The notes: generated by a model from the sequence alone, not told the origin. Counted from the stretch's first letter, positions 33,359 to 46,013 are shown. The stretch: DNA of 64,000 bases from Rhipidocladum racemiflorum (GCA_036346355.1 CM070575.1:59091915-59155914); one strand, 5' to 3'. Translations and numbers: made by a program.

Positions 33359-36300
33359 TGTCGGGACCCGAATCTGCAAATCCGGACCCGCTGTGTATTC
33401 AGCACTAGTCCAGGAACGCGCTAGTGCACACAGTCTCAACATTGGTAAATATCACAATCATACCACTCGGTACTAATAAAGTACTTTAATTAGATAAACA
33501 AACTGGTTGCTTGACCTTAGGGTCAAGTTACAAATATACGCCTCGCAGGGCGAAACTTATTATAAGAGAAATAATAGCAGCGGAAAATAAGATAACATCG
33601 TGGCGCCATCCAGTATACCACAGGCAACTGATTGGGCTCACTCCCTAGTTAGACGATTCCTCTGGAAGCTCCTCCTCCAAAGCTGGTGTAGACTCCTCTT
33701 CAACTGGTGTTGTATTGTGGCAAGGGTGAGTACTTGGTACTCAGCAAGTCATGCACAGAATGCAAGCTAATATACTATATGCATGGCTTGATACAAAGGA
33801 ATAGCTCAAGGTATAATTGCAATAAACAGCATTTAAAAAAAATATAAGTAGATTCGAAAGCAGTAGAAACAAGTATATCAGTAATAACTTTTCCAGGAGT
33901 TAAGTAACAATCTTTCCCAATCCTAATCCATATTTCCATCAACATCATTATTCAACCAAACCCAACCTTTCAAGTCCAAGTTGTTTTCAAGAAAGTCTAA
34001 CCCTTGACTGTAATTCCCGAGCGATGTCCAATACCACGGACACGGCTATTCGAATAGGTTTTACACTCTGCAGAAGTTATGCACTTTACCCACAAGATAC
34101 AGCCAAACACCACAAAGGCGAGTGTCCATAACAAAGTCTTTCGGAAACTTCTAACAGCACAAGTGGTCCTCCCCGGTGATTGCACACTAACCATTCCCTT
34201 AGCGAAGGCGAAGTTTAGGCCAATCCACCGTTAGATGGGTACCTGGCCGTAGCCCCGGTACGCTCCCCCGTACAACTACGCAAAAGGTGTAGTTGACACC
34301 CAGAGGTCCCATAGGTACGTTATTAGCAACTTAATCAACTAGGTCCGTCCCATTACAGACATGTGGTTGCAAGATTGACTCAGTTCAAAGGCTTGCAAGG
34401 TTAAGTCCTTAGGGTGACCAGGGCAAGACTACCCGAAGAACCAACACAACGTTCCCGGTGCCACAGCTGGCCCACCCGATCATTCTTGCCACATGCCCCG
34501 GTCAAAAGCTATTTATCAAACCCCAGTTGATTACCATGCACCACGTGCCATCGACATCACAACACATGATACCTTTCCAAAACAGGTTCAATATATCGTT
34601 AAGTCAATATTAACATTTGATTGTCCAAAATCATGTCATGAGCACGAAAGGTGTCTAAGCAATATACTACAACGATCTAAACTCCCATGTTGGCAATTTA
34701 ATAATGTCCAACTATTTAATCCTCAACTAGGGTGACAAGGGGTCATGGCACATATTTAATTAACCAACGTGTCATACAGCAATTAGGCATTTATCTAATT
34801 CCCATAATTTAAATGAAGTATTTTTCTAATTAAACTAGCATGCAATTTATTGAATCAAAATAGATTTCAAAATGGGATCAACATGGTCAAAGCACAACTT
34901 GCCTTCAAAAAGTACTTGCTCTTGGTCCTGAGCTGGCTCCTGGGTCAACACTTCACCTTCGAAGCCTTCGGGCACTTCAACGTCTACTCGTAAAGCGTGC
35001 AAATAGCAATAAATAAATGAACGGTAGACAAAAAGTGTCCAAACATCCAAATAGAGTTCACAAACTGAGAGAGCATAATTTTATGAATTTTTAGAAACTG
35101 GAATCGTCAAATTCGGAGTTTAAACGCAAAAGTTATAGCATTTTGAAGTTTAAATAATCAATTAAATAATATTAAAGAGAAAAACTTTAGTCTAAAAATT
35201 AAATAAAATTCGACATTAGGTAGATCACAATTTTATACAAATTTAGAAATTTGAATCACTCAAATCGGAGTTAAAATTCAAAAGTTATAAGCGTTTGAAG
35301 TTTGAATCAAATTCTGAAATCAATAAACCGAATTAAATCTTTATTCTTAAAATAAAAATCGATTATAACGTCAGCGTGATTTTCCTCCGAATTATTTTTC
35401 TATTGAAAAATTGATTTATTGCGTCAGCCGGTCCATAGGCTTGGTCCACGGTTCGGTTTGGGTCCACCGTGGACTCGGCCCACTACTTCCACGCGGCGTT
35501 GACAAGTGGGACCCCTCGTGACGCCGCCAGTGACGCCACGGGCTCGGCCGAGGCGTCTGACAAGTGGGACCCACCGATGATGTCATGGGTGACGTCACGG
35601 TGCGATCGCTAACACGCGGGCCCGGCGTGTCAGCGCCCCACGCTCACGCCCGCGTGGGCGCGGCGGCTCGGCTCCCTGGACACGTGGCTCGATCCGAGCC
35701 GTTGGTTTGAAAACCGACAGCTAGGATTGGATGTGGGCTACACGTGTTGGAGCGGACGTGGTCAATCTGGGCCGTTGGATCTTGATCCAACGGTCCAGAT
35801 CCGATCTAGTTCTTACAGTTTGGAAAACACGTGACTCACCGTAGCCGTTGGATCTTGATCTAACGGCTGAGATCTAACCTAGCCTGGTGCAGTTCTAGCT
35901 ACGTGGCACAATCTAAGCCGTTGGATCTAGATCCAACGGTTGGGATTAGATCTGAGGATTAGAACGTGGATCTAACCGGGGATGACGTGGACGATCCTGG
36001 GCCGTCGGATCTGGATCGGACGGTGGAGGGAGTTCGCGAGGCGGCGATGGCGCGCGGCGGAGCAGAGGTCACCGGCGTGGGGGACGACGACCACCCGAAC
36101 GGCGTCTGGGGAGTTCTCCGGCGAAGTGAGTGGCACTCACCGACGCGGCGCGACCTCGCGATTCCGGATCTGGGCTCAACGGCGGCGGAGGACGGCGGAC
36201 GGCGGCGGAATCTGCAATTAACCGCGGCGGAACGCACGGCCAACTACTGTGAGCTCGTACGGGCAAACGGCGGCGGCTCAGGCGAGGTGAGTTAGGGCTA

Positions 36301-36994
36301 CGGGTGCGCGCGGAAGAGGCGGTCACGACCGTGGTGGCGGCGCAATAAATAGGGGCCTCGGCTTCCGTGAATCTCGCGGAAACCGAGGTCCACCCGCAGG
36401 CGGCGGCGGCGGAGTCCGACGAGGACTCGGAGAGGGCGACGTGGCACGCGCTCAGCCGTTGGATCAAGATCCAACGGTGCGCGGGTTTGGGCTCGGGTCC
36501 GGCTCGGGCGACGCGGCTGGCTCGGTCGGAGTCGGGCTCGGGTGACACGGCGCGATCGTGGCCGTTGGATCTCGATCCAACGGTCACGCGCGTTAGGGCT
36601 TCGCGAGTGGGTTCAACCGGACCAACTGGCTCGGGTCGGACTCGAGTCTGACTCGGACTCGGGTCCGATCGGATGAACAGTAAAACCCACTCGATTTTTC
36701 CAGCGATTAAATAATTCAAATTAATTCCCAGAAATTTATTTAATTCATTAAAAATAGCAAAACACTCAAAAAAATTCCAGAAAAATTCTGGAAAATATTT
36801 TGGAACATTTTGGACTCAAATAAAATATTTCCAACAAAATTTTATTTGCAAAGTTAAATTCTTTAATTATTTCAAAATGGAATAAATTCAAATAACTCCA
36901 AATAAATTCCAATAAATTCCAGAAAATTCCAAAAATTCACCAAAGTGCCAAGTCACACATGAGTTTAAGAAAAGCAAATTTTTGGGATGTTACA
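33359..36994 (-). repeat. E3 5' LTR (3636 bp)
   Basis: TGTCGGGACCCG at 33359 to GGGATGTTACA at 36994. The complete LTR of this copy. It contains the perfect palindrome at 35918-35939 and TATA-like CTATTTATTG on the minus strand near 36345-36355. Versus its partner LTR, one conspicuous difference is at 35518-35535, where a CAGCAG-bearing segment reads differently. Confidence 0.9.
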
Positions 36995-37240
36995 CGCCGC
37001 CTCCCCTAGCCCCGCCGTCTCCCCGAGCCCCGCCGCCTCCCCGAGCACGCTGATGGAGACCGGCGCCGCCTCCCTGAGGCCCACCGCGGCTGCGCCTCCT
37101 CCTCCCCCGATGGCTGCGCCTCCTCCTCCCCCGACGACGTCTCTTCCTCCCCCGACGACGTCTCCTGCAGCCGGTACTCCCTCCTCCTTCCTCCCCCGGT
37201 GATTTTTCTAGGGTTAACTACGGGAGGTAGGCGCAATCCA
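36995..37240. other. GC-rich proline-codon tract flanking E3
   Basis: Short imperfect repeats of CCCCGAGCCCCGCCGCCTCC and CTCCTCCCCCGA. Both strands are open for about 70 codons with simple Pro/Ala/Ser or Arg/Glu sequence, which I do not call as a gene. It could be the start of a captured exon. The first five bases (CGCCG) are the expected E3 target site. Confidence 0.5.
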
Positions 37241-37678
37241 TTTCAAGTTTTCAACTATACTCAATCCATTTCAAGTTTTCAACTGTTTAAAATACCATTA
37301 CAGATCAAACATGCCAACAAATATGAATATGCTTTCTGTCAACGAACATGATTAGGAGTTGTCACTTGTACATTACATTACATTACATGATATGAATTAT
37401 CATAAGGAGCTGCACAGTGTTCAGAAATGAATAACCATTCTGATTAGGGGGAAGTCCAGTTACACACAAACTGCCACAATCGTGTAGATAGCAACCACAG
37501 CCATAGGGCACGAACAGGAGGTCCAATTAAAAAAAGAAAGAAAGAAAGAAAAGAAACCCACAAACTACTGCAATCACCACAAGAAGTACAGGCATTGATA
37601 GTAAACGCGTAGAGAGCACACTACCTCGTCAAACAAGAAACAAATCAAAATAATACCAATAGTACCTGTGTTGTTCAC
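37228..37678. other. AT-rich non-coding stretch, possible 3' UTR of the WEB-like fragment
   Basis: Contains a direct repeat of CTCAATCCATTTCAAGTTTT (about 37232 and 37259 onward), a TACATTACATTACAT run near 37370 and a GAAAGAAAGAAA run near 37535. No gene is visible. Its position just downstream of the minus-strand WEB-like stop at 37679 fits a 3' untranslated region. Confidence 0.4.
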
Positions 37679-38440
37679 CTACTTGTTGTTTTTGTTTTTC
37701 AGTAAGCTCCCATACTTCTTCAGTAGGGGCTTGTTCTTTTTCTGTTGCTGCTGCGGTTTTGCCGGGGACATTGCCACTCTACTAGTATCTTCTGATACTA
37801 TCCCATTTGCATGCTCAGTGCTGCTATCCTCCTTCTTGGAGTGTAATTCATCTTTTAAGGATTCCGTTTCGTGTTTTCTGCCTGTCTGTGGCTGCTTCTC
37901 GACAACTTCCTCGCTCTCCTGCACGGTGCATTCAGTTTTCACTTCCTGTCGTCTTTCTCTTCTTCGTGATTCATGTCCCCATTAGAGTTCCCATCGGCAG
38001 CATCAAGCTCCAGCTTTGGGTTTTTGTCATGCTCTCCTTCTGTACCTTCATTTTCTGCAGCCAAATCAGCAACATCATCACGCTCACGCGCAGAATTGTG
38101 CGCCTCATCAACAACCACTAGCTTCTCTTCCTCCTCTGGATGCTTCTTTATCATGGCTTCGGCAAGCAAAGCAGACAATTCATCTATCTTCTTCATGGCG
38201 CCGCTTCTCGCAACCTCGAATTCGTCATTCTCCTGGGTTATGCTCTGCAATGCATTCTCTTTATCAAGCAACCCCTCCTTTAGTTGCAAACTCTTAGACG
38301 CTAAGGGCCCCGCAGCACTTGTTGGCTTCAGCAACCACTGATTCTATATAAATCAGTCTCTCTTGAAGACTCTCTTTCTCAGCCTTCGCCTCCTGCAGAG
38401 CATTATTGGCTTGTAATAAAATCTCTACTCCTATGAGTTC
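37679..38440 (-). pseudogene. WEB-family coiled-coil protein, C-terminal fragment
   Basis: Minus-strand pieces read in order ILLQANNALQEAKAEKESLQ (about 38435-38375), LQLKEGLLDKENALQSITQE, MKKIDELSALLAEAMIKK, a highly acidic segment, and finally KKNKPLLKKYGSLLKNKNNK with a stop at 37679. The basic end PLLKKxGSLLKxKN and preceding coiled coil match the C-terminus of plant WEB (weak chloroplast movement under blue light) family proteins, recognised from memory. Two frame changes, near 38310 and near 37943, and the absence of upstream exons make it a broken fragment. It may be a gene piece captured by the CACTA element or a relic of a host gene. Confidence 0.65.
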
Positions 38441-38495
38441 ATCTCATCCAGCAACTGATATTAAAAATGACTATAATTAAGTTATAGCGGGTATC

Positions 38496-39698
38496 ATGTA
38501 CAATCCAAATCAACAGACCACGCGGTGCAATCTCCAGGTGAGAGTTGCCAATTGCTCCCTTCCTATACAGGCTGCTTGGGGCCTCGCGTATACATCCATT
38601 GAAGGGGCGATGGTGCACGGTACCCTGCTAACGCCGAGTTTCACGAAGGTCAATGTGGACGGCGTTCATGACATTTTCAAGATCGTCACGCTACAATTGC
38701 AGCCAAATGACGAGCTTCAGACACTGGGGGATGTCATTGGCACATTCATCCAGTGGCCCAGCAGCGACATATCCCTAGACATCCATCCTCCACCAGAAGA
38801 ACCTCTACTTCCTCTGCCAGAAGTTGATCCGATTCCCCCCAAATTGGTTATCGTGCCCTCCCCACCCAAAAACATTAATAGTGAGTTTGAATTTGACTTT
38901 GACTTTGATTGCTCTCTACTCCCCTCGTCTCCCCTGAAGATTTCCTATCCAACAAAGAAAGGGAAGGGCAAATCGAAAAAGATAGCGAAGGCCTTGGAGT
39001 ACTATCCGATTGCCCCGTTGGTCCGGTTATTCAAGCTAGGAGAGCCTTTAATAATGGAAGATCGCATGAAGACTTGTACTTACTGCTGCAAAAGCCTGCA
39101 TACATACTACATGAGACAAGCTAACAAGCGAGAGAACGAATGTACAACAAGTATCATGGTCCGCTACAAGCCTAAGCATCTGTTCAATGAGTCATCGGGG
39201 GGCTTCTTCGCGGTTGGCTTCCAGGACCTGTTCGATCTCTTCAACCTCGATGCCCTCGACGCCTCGCTCTTAAGATGCAGGACATTGTGAGTGTGTCTTC
39301 CCTGTAATACCGATAAATGTCATATATATATATATGAAGTGACCCCTTTGCCTAACTTTTGTATATATAGATTCATGATACGCGAAGCGAGAAAGAACAA
39401 TAGATCGGTGGGTTTCCTCGACCCACTCTTAGTCTCGCAGCAAACAAAAAACCAAGATGCAAAAGCAGTAGAGGAATACATACGACATGCCTTGGATGCT
39501 CAGAAAGATAAAAGTTTCATACTTTTACCCTTTAACCCAGGGTAAGTGCTGCCCTTCAAACCCTACTCTCATTTGTAAAGTGTACACAATACTTTGGTGC
39601 TAATTGACCATGGCGACATACCTATGCAAGTTTCACTGGGTTCTAATTGTAATTCATCTAGCCAAGAACCGGATTATTTACGTTGATTCCTTACATAC
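38496..39698 (+). pseudogene. CACTA-borne DUF8039/Ulp1-like protease gene, 5' exons
   Basis: Exon 1 (38496-39286, donor GTGAGT) encodes about 263 residues. It has a DUF8039-like segment (FTKVNVDGVHDIFKIVTLQL, then TLGDVIGTFIQWPSSDI), an acidic/proline linker and a basic KKGKGKSKK stretch. Exon 2 (39371-39541, donor GTAAGT) gives FMIREARKNNRSVGFLDPLL and ends ILLPFNPG, typical of transposon Ulp1-like proteins. Exon 3 begins about 39630 with HWVLIVIHLAKNRIIYVDSL, which holds the catalytic His (HW) and Asp (VDS) of a C48 cysteine protease. The acceptor before exon 3 reads GCAAG, so it may be mutated. E4 cuts exon 3 at 39698. The start codon is the first ATG of the open frame and is uncertain. 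Confidence 0.75.
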
Positions 39699-42600
39699 TG
39701 TAACACCCCAAAATTTTGCTTTTCTTAAATTCATGTGTGATTTGGCACTTTGGTGAATTTTTGGAATTTTCTGGAATTTATTTGGATTTATTTGGAATTT
39801 ATTTGAATTTATTCCATTTTGAAATAATTAAAGAATTTAATTTTGCAAATAAAATTTTGTTGGAAATGTTTTATTTGAGTCCAAAATGTTCCAAAATATT
39901 TTCCAGAATTTTTCTGGAATTTTTCTGAGTATTTTGCTATTTTTAATGAATTAAATGAATTACTGGGAATTATTTTAAATATTAAATCATTTGGAAAATG
40001 CGAGTGGGTTTGTATCGTTTCATCCGACCGAGCCCGAGTCAGACTCGAGTTCGAGGCCGACCCAACCCCGACCCGAGCCAGCTGACTCGACCGAACCGAC
40101 TCCAACTCAGATTAGATCCGAACCGTTGGATCGAGATCCAACGGTCAGGATCAATCCGCGCCCGATCGGGCCGCACCGAGCCAATCTCGGCCACGATCAT
40201 GCCACATGGACGGCCATCGTGCGTCCACGCCACCTCACCGTGTTCGAACGGACTCCGCCGCCATCTGCGCTCCGCCGCTGAAACCGGGTGGATCTCGACG
40301 TCCGCCGCAGATTTAAGGCGTGGATCGTTGCCCGAGGATCGCCGACCTGCGGCGCATCGTCTTCCCCAACTCCCGAGCCTTATCCGCCGTCGCCTCGCAA
40401 TTGCTCGCCGGAGTTCTCTCTCTCCCGCCGCGGTTCTTTGCTTCATTCCGCCGTTCGCCGTCTTCCGCGGTTGAGCCCGATTCAGAGACCCCCAAGCCAA
40501 GGCGCACTGCGGTACCTCTCACTCCGCCGAGCGACCCGCGCCGTCGGGCTCGTCGTCGTTCTCATCTCCGGTGGCCTTGCTCCGCCGCTGCCGCCATCGC
40601 TATCCGCGAGCGCCAGTGAGCCGTTGGATCTCCATCGCGACGGTCCAAGATCATGCCACGCCACCCGACGGTGAGATCCCGCCCAAAAATCCCAGATCCG
40701 TTCTCAACCGTTGGATCTAGATCCAACGGTCCAGATCAACCGCGTTCACCCCAAACGCGTGAGTCCAGATTCAATCTGACCGCTGATTTTCAAATCAACT
40801 GGCCGAGATCTAGCCACGCAGCGTGAGATCGACCGCCGCGGCCAAGCAGCGCACGCGCTGGCGAGCGCGTGTCTCGACACGCCGGCCCGCGTGTCGGGCC
40901 GGACAACCAAACCGCACCATGACGCCACGCTGGCGTCGCCATGGCGAGCCCCGCATGTCGCTGGTCGTCCCAGCCAAGCGCCGACGCCAAGAATGACGCC
41001 ACCCATGGGACCCACCTGCCGAGACTGCGGTCGAGCCTCGCCGACGCCGCCAGTGACGCCATCCGGCGGGACCCACATGTCGGGCCGACGCCAGATTCGT
41101 GGACCGAGTCCACAGAGACCCGGCCGAGCGTGGACCGAGTCCATGGACCTACCGACGCCAACAGACCAATCCAGTGCTGCCACGTGTCCATGCCGACGCA
41201 ATAATTAATTTCGAAAAAAGAAAATGATTTATTAATTCGAAATAATGATTTGCATTTTGTTTCAAACTTCAAACGCTTATAACTTTTGCGTTTCAACTCC
41301 GATTTGAGTGATTCAAATTTCTAAATTTGTATAAAATTGAGATCTACCTAAATATGAATTTTATTTAATTTTTGGACTAAAGTTTTTCTCTGTAAAATTA
41401 TTTAATTGATTATTTAAACTTTAAATAATCATAACTTTTGCGTCTTAACTCCAAATTTGATGATTCCAGTTTCTAAAAACTCATAAAATTATGTTCTCTC
41501 TGTTTATGGATTTTATTTGGATGTTTGGACACTTTTTGCCTATTGTTTATTCGAGTATTTGCTATTTGCACGCTTTACGAGTAGACGTTGAAGTGCCAAG
41601 GATTCAAGGAGAAGTATTGACTCAGATTCAACTCAAGACCAAGAACAAGTACTTTTTGAAGGCAAGTTGTGCTTTGACCATGTTGATCCTATTTCAAATC
41701 TATTTTGATTTAAACTATTGCATGCTAGTTCAATTAGAAAAATACTTTGTTTAAACATGGGGTTAGATAAATACCAATTTCTTTGTATGACACCTTGATT
41801 ATTTAAGTATGTGCCATGACCCCTTGTCACCCTAGTTGTGGATTACTAGTTGGACATTATTAAATTGCCAACATGGGTTTAGACTGCTGTAGTATCGCTT
41901 AGACTCACACGTGCTCATAACATGATTTTGGATAATCAAATGTTAATATTGACTTAATGATATATTGAACCTGTTTTGGAAAGGTATCATGTGATGTTGA
42001 TGGCACGTGGTGCATGGTAATCAACCTGGGTTTGATAAACGCTTTCGGCCAGGGCATGTGGCAAGAGTAATCAGTGGGCCAGCTTGTGGCATTGGGAGTG
42101 TTGATTTGGTTCTTCTAGTAGTCTTGCCTGGTCACCCTAAGGACTTAACCTTGCAAGCCTTTGAACTGTGTCTAACGTGCAACCACATGTCCAGAATGGG
42201 ACGGACCTAGTTGACTAAGTTGCTAATAACGCACTGTGGGACCTCGGAGGTCAACTACACCCTTTGTGTAAGTTGTACGGGGAGCGTCATGGCTGAGGCC
42301 AGGTACCCATCTAACGGTTGATTGGCCTAGACTTCGCCTTAGCGAAGGGAAGGGTTAGTGCGCAATAACCGGGGAGGACCATTTGTATTGTTAGAAGTCT
42401 CCGAAAGACTTTGTTACGGGAACTCGCCTTTGTGGTGTTTGACTGTATCTTGTGGGTAAAGTGCATAACCTCTGCAGAGTTTAGAATCTATTCGAATAGC
42501 CGTGTCCGCGGTATTGGACATCGCTCGAATTACAAATAAGGGTTAGATTTTCTCAAAAATAACTTTGGTTTGATAGGTTGGGCTGGACTAATAATGAAGT

Positions 42601-43191
42601 TGATGGAAATGTGGTTTAGGATGGGAGAGATGTCTACCAAACTTCTTGAAAAGTTATTTATGTTTTACTTATTTCTACTGCTTTCGAATCTACTTATATT
42701 ACTTGTCCAAAGCTTTTTACTGCAAATATACCTTGAGTTATTCCTTTGTACCAAGCCATGCATATAGTATATTAGCCTGCATTCTGTGCATGACTTGCTG
42801 AGTACCAAGTACTCACCCTTGCCTCAATACAACACCAGTTGAAGAGGAGACTACACCGGCTTTGGAGGAGGAACTCCAAGAGGATCCGTCTACTTAGGGA
42901 AGCGAGCCCAGTCAGTTGCCTGTGGCATACTGGATGGCGCCACGATGTTACCTTATTTGATTTTCCGCTGCTACTATTTCTCTTCTAATAAGTATCGTCC
43001 TGCGAGGCGTACATTTGTGACTTGACCATAAGGTCGAGTAACCAGTTTGGTTATTTAAATAAAAGTACTTTATTAGCATCGAATGGTATGATTGTGATAT
43101 TTACCGATGTTAAGACTGTGTGCACTAGCTGCGTTCTCGACTAGTGTTGAATACACAGAGGGTCCGGATTTGCAAATTCGGGGTCCCGACA
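39699..43191 (+). repeat. E4 5' LTR (3493 bp)
   Basis: TG at 39699 and CA at 43191. AT-rich start, a GC-rich middle (40020-41200) with the palindrome at 40708-40729, a TATA-like TTTAAGGCG near 40312-40320, an AT-rich block and the R/U5 segment with TATTCGAATAG near 42490. Small open frames inside are not genes. Confidence 0.92.
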
Positions 43192-43195
43192 GAGG

Positions 43196-43209
43196 TGGTA
43201 TCAGAGCCA
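43196..43209 (+). other. E4 primer binding site (initiator Met tRNA type)
   Basis: TGGTATCAGAGCCA, four bases after the LTR end. Positions 43210-43406 are leader. Confidence 0.92.
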
Positions 43210-43406
43210 TACTGACTGTAGGCTCAACCCTAGCTAGAATGGTCGTAGAAAGGTTAAAACCTATTTTCTAAAGCTAAAAGTTTGCCAAGATAAGAATTGA
43301 TATCTCGACTTATCCCCTTCTCTCTTTTCTTGTCTCTTGCTGAATTTTTCCTTACCTTGTCACAATTTAAAAATTCCGAGTTCTTACGTGAGCACTCTGG
43401 TGACAG

Positions 43407-44012
43407 ATGGAGGAAGAGTTCAACTACGTTGATCTGGGGGTTGGTCACGCCGCGGAACTTTGGCATATGCTAGAAACTCTTGGAGATTTTGAGAAGCCCC
43501 AATACCAAGTAGAAGTGATCAGACAAGCGGGATTGATCAAGGCTTGTGACGTAAAGATTGAGGTACCTGCTAGGAAGAAGGGCCCAGGCAATCGCCCGAT
43601 ACACTGCACTGCCAGAAGATCTACAATGCAGATGGGTATCCAAGAGGTATCGCGACGAGCAATGCGGCACGTTACCCGTATCTACGCCAGAGAGTTGGAG
43701 AGCACGGTGTTCCGTTATCATCCGCGCAGCGATAACCTTCTTGACCCGAAGGCGATTCAGGATGAGGATGCCATGGTTACACAGTTGGCACGATTTGTTG
43801 TCGCCCAGGAGGATGTACTAGATAATACAAGCAAGGAGCTACAAAAGGCCCGCAAGGAGATCACGACAGAGAAGAACAGATGGCGGGAAGCTCAAGAGTA
43901 TGTGGCACACCTTCTGCGAAGGATTGACGAGTTGGAGATGACTTTGTACGGACTAGACCCAGAGCCAAGATTTGAGCTACACGAGCCGATCCAGAGGAGT
44001 CGATCTCGATGA
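43407..44012 (+). CDS. E4 orf0: extra ORF upstream of gag (201 codons)
   Basis: Starts MEEEFNYVDLGVGHAAELWH, then GDFEKPQYQVEVIRQAGL, then the centre shared with E3: ARRSTMQMGIQEVSRRAMRH, YARELESTVFRYHPRSD, DEDAMVTQLARFVVAQEDVL, and a charged helix (LQKARKEITTEKNRWREAQE). A frame change near 43990 cuts the C-terminal tail seen in E1 (TWQSFRLC...). It remains open although gag and pol of this element are shredded, which may be chance or fewer CAG/CTG sites. Function unknown. Positions 44013-44403 are the shifted tail plus gag leader. Confidence 0.75.
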   Translation: MEEEFNYVDLGVGHAAELWHMLETLGDFEKPQYQVEVIRQAGLIKACDVKIEVPARKKGPGNRPIHCTARRSTMQMGIQEVSRRAMRHVTRIYARELESTVFRYHPRSDNLLDPKAIQDEDAMVTQLARFVVAQEDVLDNTSKELQKARKEITTEKNRWREAQEYVAHLLRRIDELEMTLYGLDPEPRFELHEPIQRSRSR

Positions 44013-44403
44013 GGACATCGCTTCTTCGACTACCACAGAGGACACAGCTTGCTGGACATGGCAATCAAGTTTACGCCTATGCCACAAAGACCTGCATCTG
44101 TGCCGTGGAGGTTTTCTCGATGAGTGAGCATAGGTTCTATAGTGAGACTCCTTCGCAGAGTCGCGTCATAGAATAAAGAGTCACCCTTTAGGCGTTAGAC
44201 TCCAGAGTTAGTTCGATTTGTATTTTAATTGTTTTCTGAGTGTGCAGTATGTGTTGCAAGGCCCTTAGGCATTGTAAGCAGCCATACCAAGTTATTAATA
44301 ATAAAGTTGGACCTTAAAGTTACACCTTTCGCCCCGCATAAGTTCCATATTACTTGTTTATTCTTGTTTCCCTCTCATCTCTAAACCTAGAGCAAATCTA
44401 CAG

Positions 44404-45530
44404 ATGGTGAACACCCGTGGAAACTTTGGAGGCAATGGAAGTGGTTCTCGCCCAGCAGAAAACCCCAATGAGGGAGCACCAAAGCACCGCCACCGATGTG
44501 CAGAATTTCGAGCTTTTCGCTGCCTGCACTCGCTTGATGCATGCTATGATGCAACAAATGCAACACGCCACCGCGCATCCACTACTAATCAAGTTAATCG
44601 TGACCACGCCGTAATACAAGACCGCCGAGTTCATGAGAACTCACCCACCCACTTTCTCTCGGGAATGCCAATCCATTGGAGGCCGATGATTGGTTAAGAT
44701 CAATCGAGAGGAAGCTACACATAGCTTAATGCATAGGAAATGAGAAGGTACTCTACGCTTCTCATCACCGAAGGAACAAATTACGAATGGTGGGAGAACT
44801 TCGTACACGCAAGAGAACCCTCAAGATATCACTTGGGAAGAGTTCACAAATGCATTCGACAAGATCACGTGCCTGAAGGAATCATGGACCTTAAGAAGGA
44901 GGAGTTCAGAGCATCAAGCAAGGTAATCACCAAGGGTCGACTACCCGAACAAGTTCACACAGCCTAGCACGCTACGCACCGAGGATGTAGCGACGGATAA
45001 ATCCAGGCAGCCTCGTTTTATGAAGGGACTTAACTCAGATTGCAAGTAGGATTGATCACCCACACCTTTCCAGATTTCCAAGAGCTGGTGAATAAGGCAC
45101 TTATTCTTGAGGACAAGCGCAAGGAACTGGATGAGAACAGAAGCGCAGGATGCAACAAAGAAGGATCACGCCAGTGGAACGCAATACCGAGAGTTGCACC
45201 AAATCAATTCTTCGATTCCAACCACGTAATGCAACAAGGACACCATCCTCAAAGACCAAGACCTCACAATCGTAACTACTGCACTTCACCCGCTAGAAAC
45301 ACTACTCCTGTGCAACAAGAAGGAACAAGTGAGACGCCGCTACAATCTGCAACGAGCCAGACACTTTGCCAACAGCTTGTCCAAAGAAGACAGCAGGAGT
45401 GACTCGATTCGCTTCAATCTAGGAACCACCCAGCTAGGACCACAGACCAGGAGCCACACCCTGCATCGTGGTGAGAGGCCGAGTCAACCATGTCACCGCA
45501 GATGCACTGCAGAATGCTACTGACGTCGTC
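44404..45530 (+). pseudogene. E4 gag, shredded
   Basis: ATG at 44404 (MVNTRGNFGGNGSGSRPAEN). Later recognisable pieces in shifting frames: MMQQMQHATAHP near 44550, RTHPPTFS-like near 44640, WWENFVHAREPSRYH near 44790, MQVGLITHTFPDFQELVNKA at 45040, ILEDKRKELDENRSAG, and a decayed zinc knuckle near 45330-45390. At least six frame changes relative to E3. Nonfunctional. Confidence 0.85.
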
Positions 45531-46013
45531 TTGGGTAAGTTACTTGTTAACTCAAGCACTGCAACGGTTTTGTTTGACTCGGGCTTCAGATTCGCTTGTT
45601 TCGCAAGGCTTTGCTACTAGAAATGATTTGAGGATTGCAAGACTTAGATGCATGCTTTTAGTTCAAACCCACAGTTCCGAACTCCGAATCGAAAGTAGGA
45701 TGTTCCGGGTGAGAATACTAATAGATGGAATAGAGTTCCTAGCAAACCTTATTATTCTCGAAACCTGCACCTTAGACATCATATTGGGAATGGATTGGTT
45801 ATCCAAGCACAAGGCCGTATTGATTGTGGACGAAGGACTATCTCGCTTGAGAGCCCTTGTGGAAAGAAAGTGGAATTTCAAGCTACTGCCGTTAGAGAAG
45901 GACAGTTGATGGTTAACAAGTACCAAGGCAATCGGATAGAGGATGTCTCCGTAGTGAATGAGTACCCAGATGTTTTTTCCGAAGATCTACCTCGGTATGC
46001 CGCCAGACAGTGA
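45490..46013 (+). pseudogene. E4 pol: protease
   Basis: Contains a decayed active-site stretch (CLTRASDSLVSQGFATRNDL), then GIEFLANLIILE and LDIILGMDWLSKHKAVL, and a shifted NEYPDVFSEDLP. The Asp-Ser-Gly motif is not intact. Nonfunctional. Confidence 0.85.

Larger units (their letters stand above)
24886..36994 (-). mobile_element. E3: Ty3/gypsy chromovirus, best preserved of its family
   Basis: Minus-strand order is 5' LTR (36994-33359), primer site (33354-33341), orf0, gag, protease-reverse transcriptase-RNase H, integrase, chromodomain, polypurine tract (27595-27580) and 3' LTR (27579-24886, truncated). The right flank 36995-36999 (CGCCG) is the expected 5-bp target duplication, but the left partner is lost with about 0.9 kb of the 3' LTR. 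The long pol frame suggests the youngest or least damaged copy, yet frameshifts in gag and integrase make it inactive. Confidence 0.9.

Noticed and set aside
36987..37236. Opposed open frames, Pro-rich on plus and Arg/Glu-rich on minus
   Set aside because: Simple GC-rich repeats open both strands; there is no domain, start context or neighbour support.
40000..41300. Numerous 60-170 codon frames in GC-rich LTR sequence (also 49150-50310 and 52140-53160)
   Set aside because: GC-rich LTR segments lack stop codons by composition; frames are not conserved between LTR copies.
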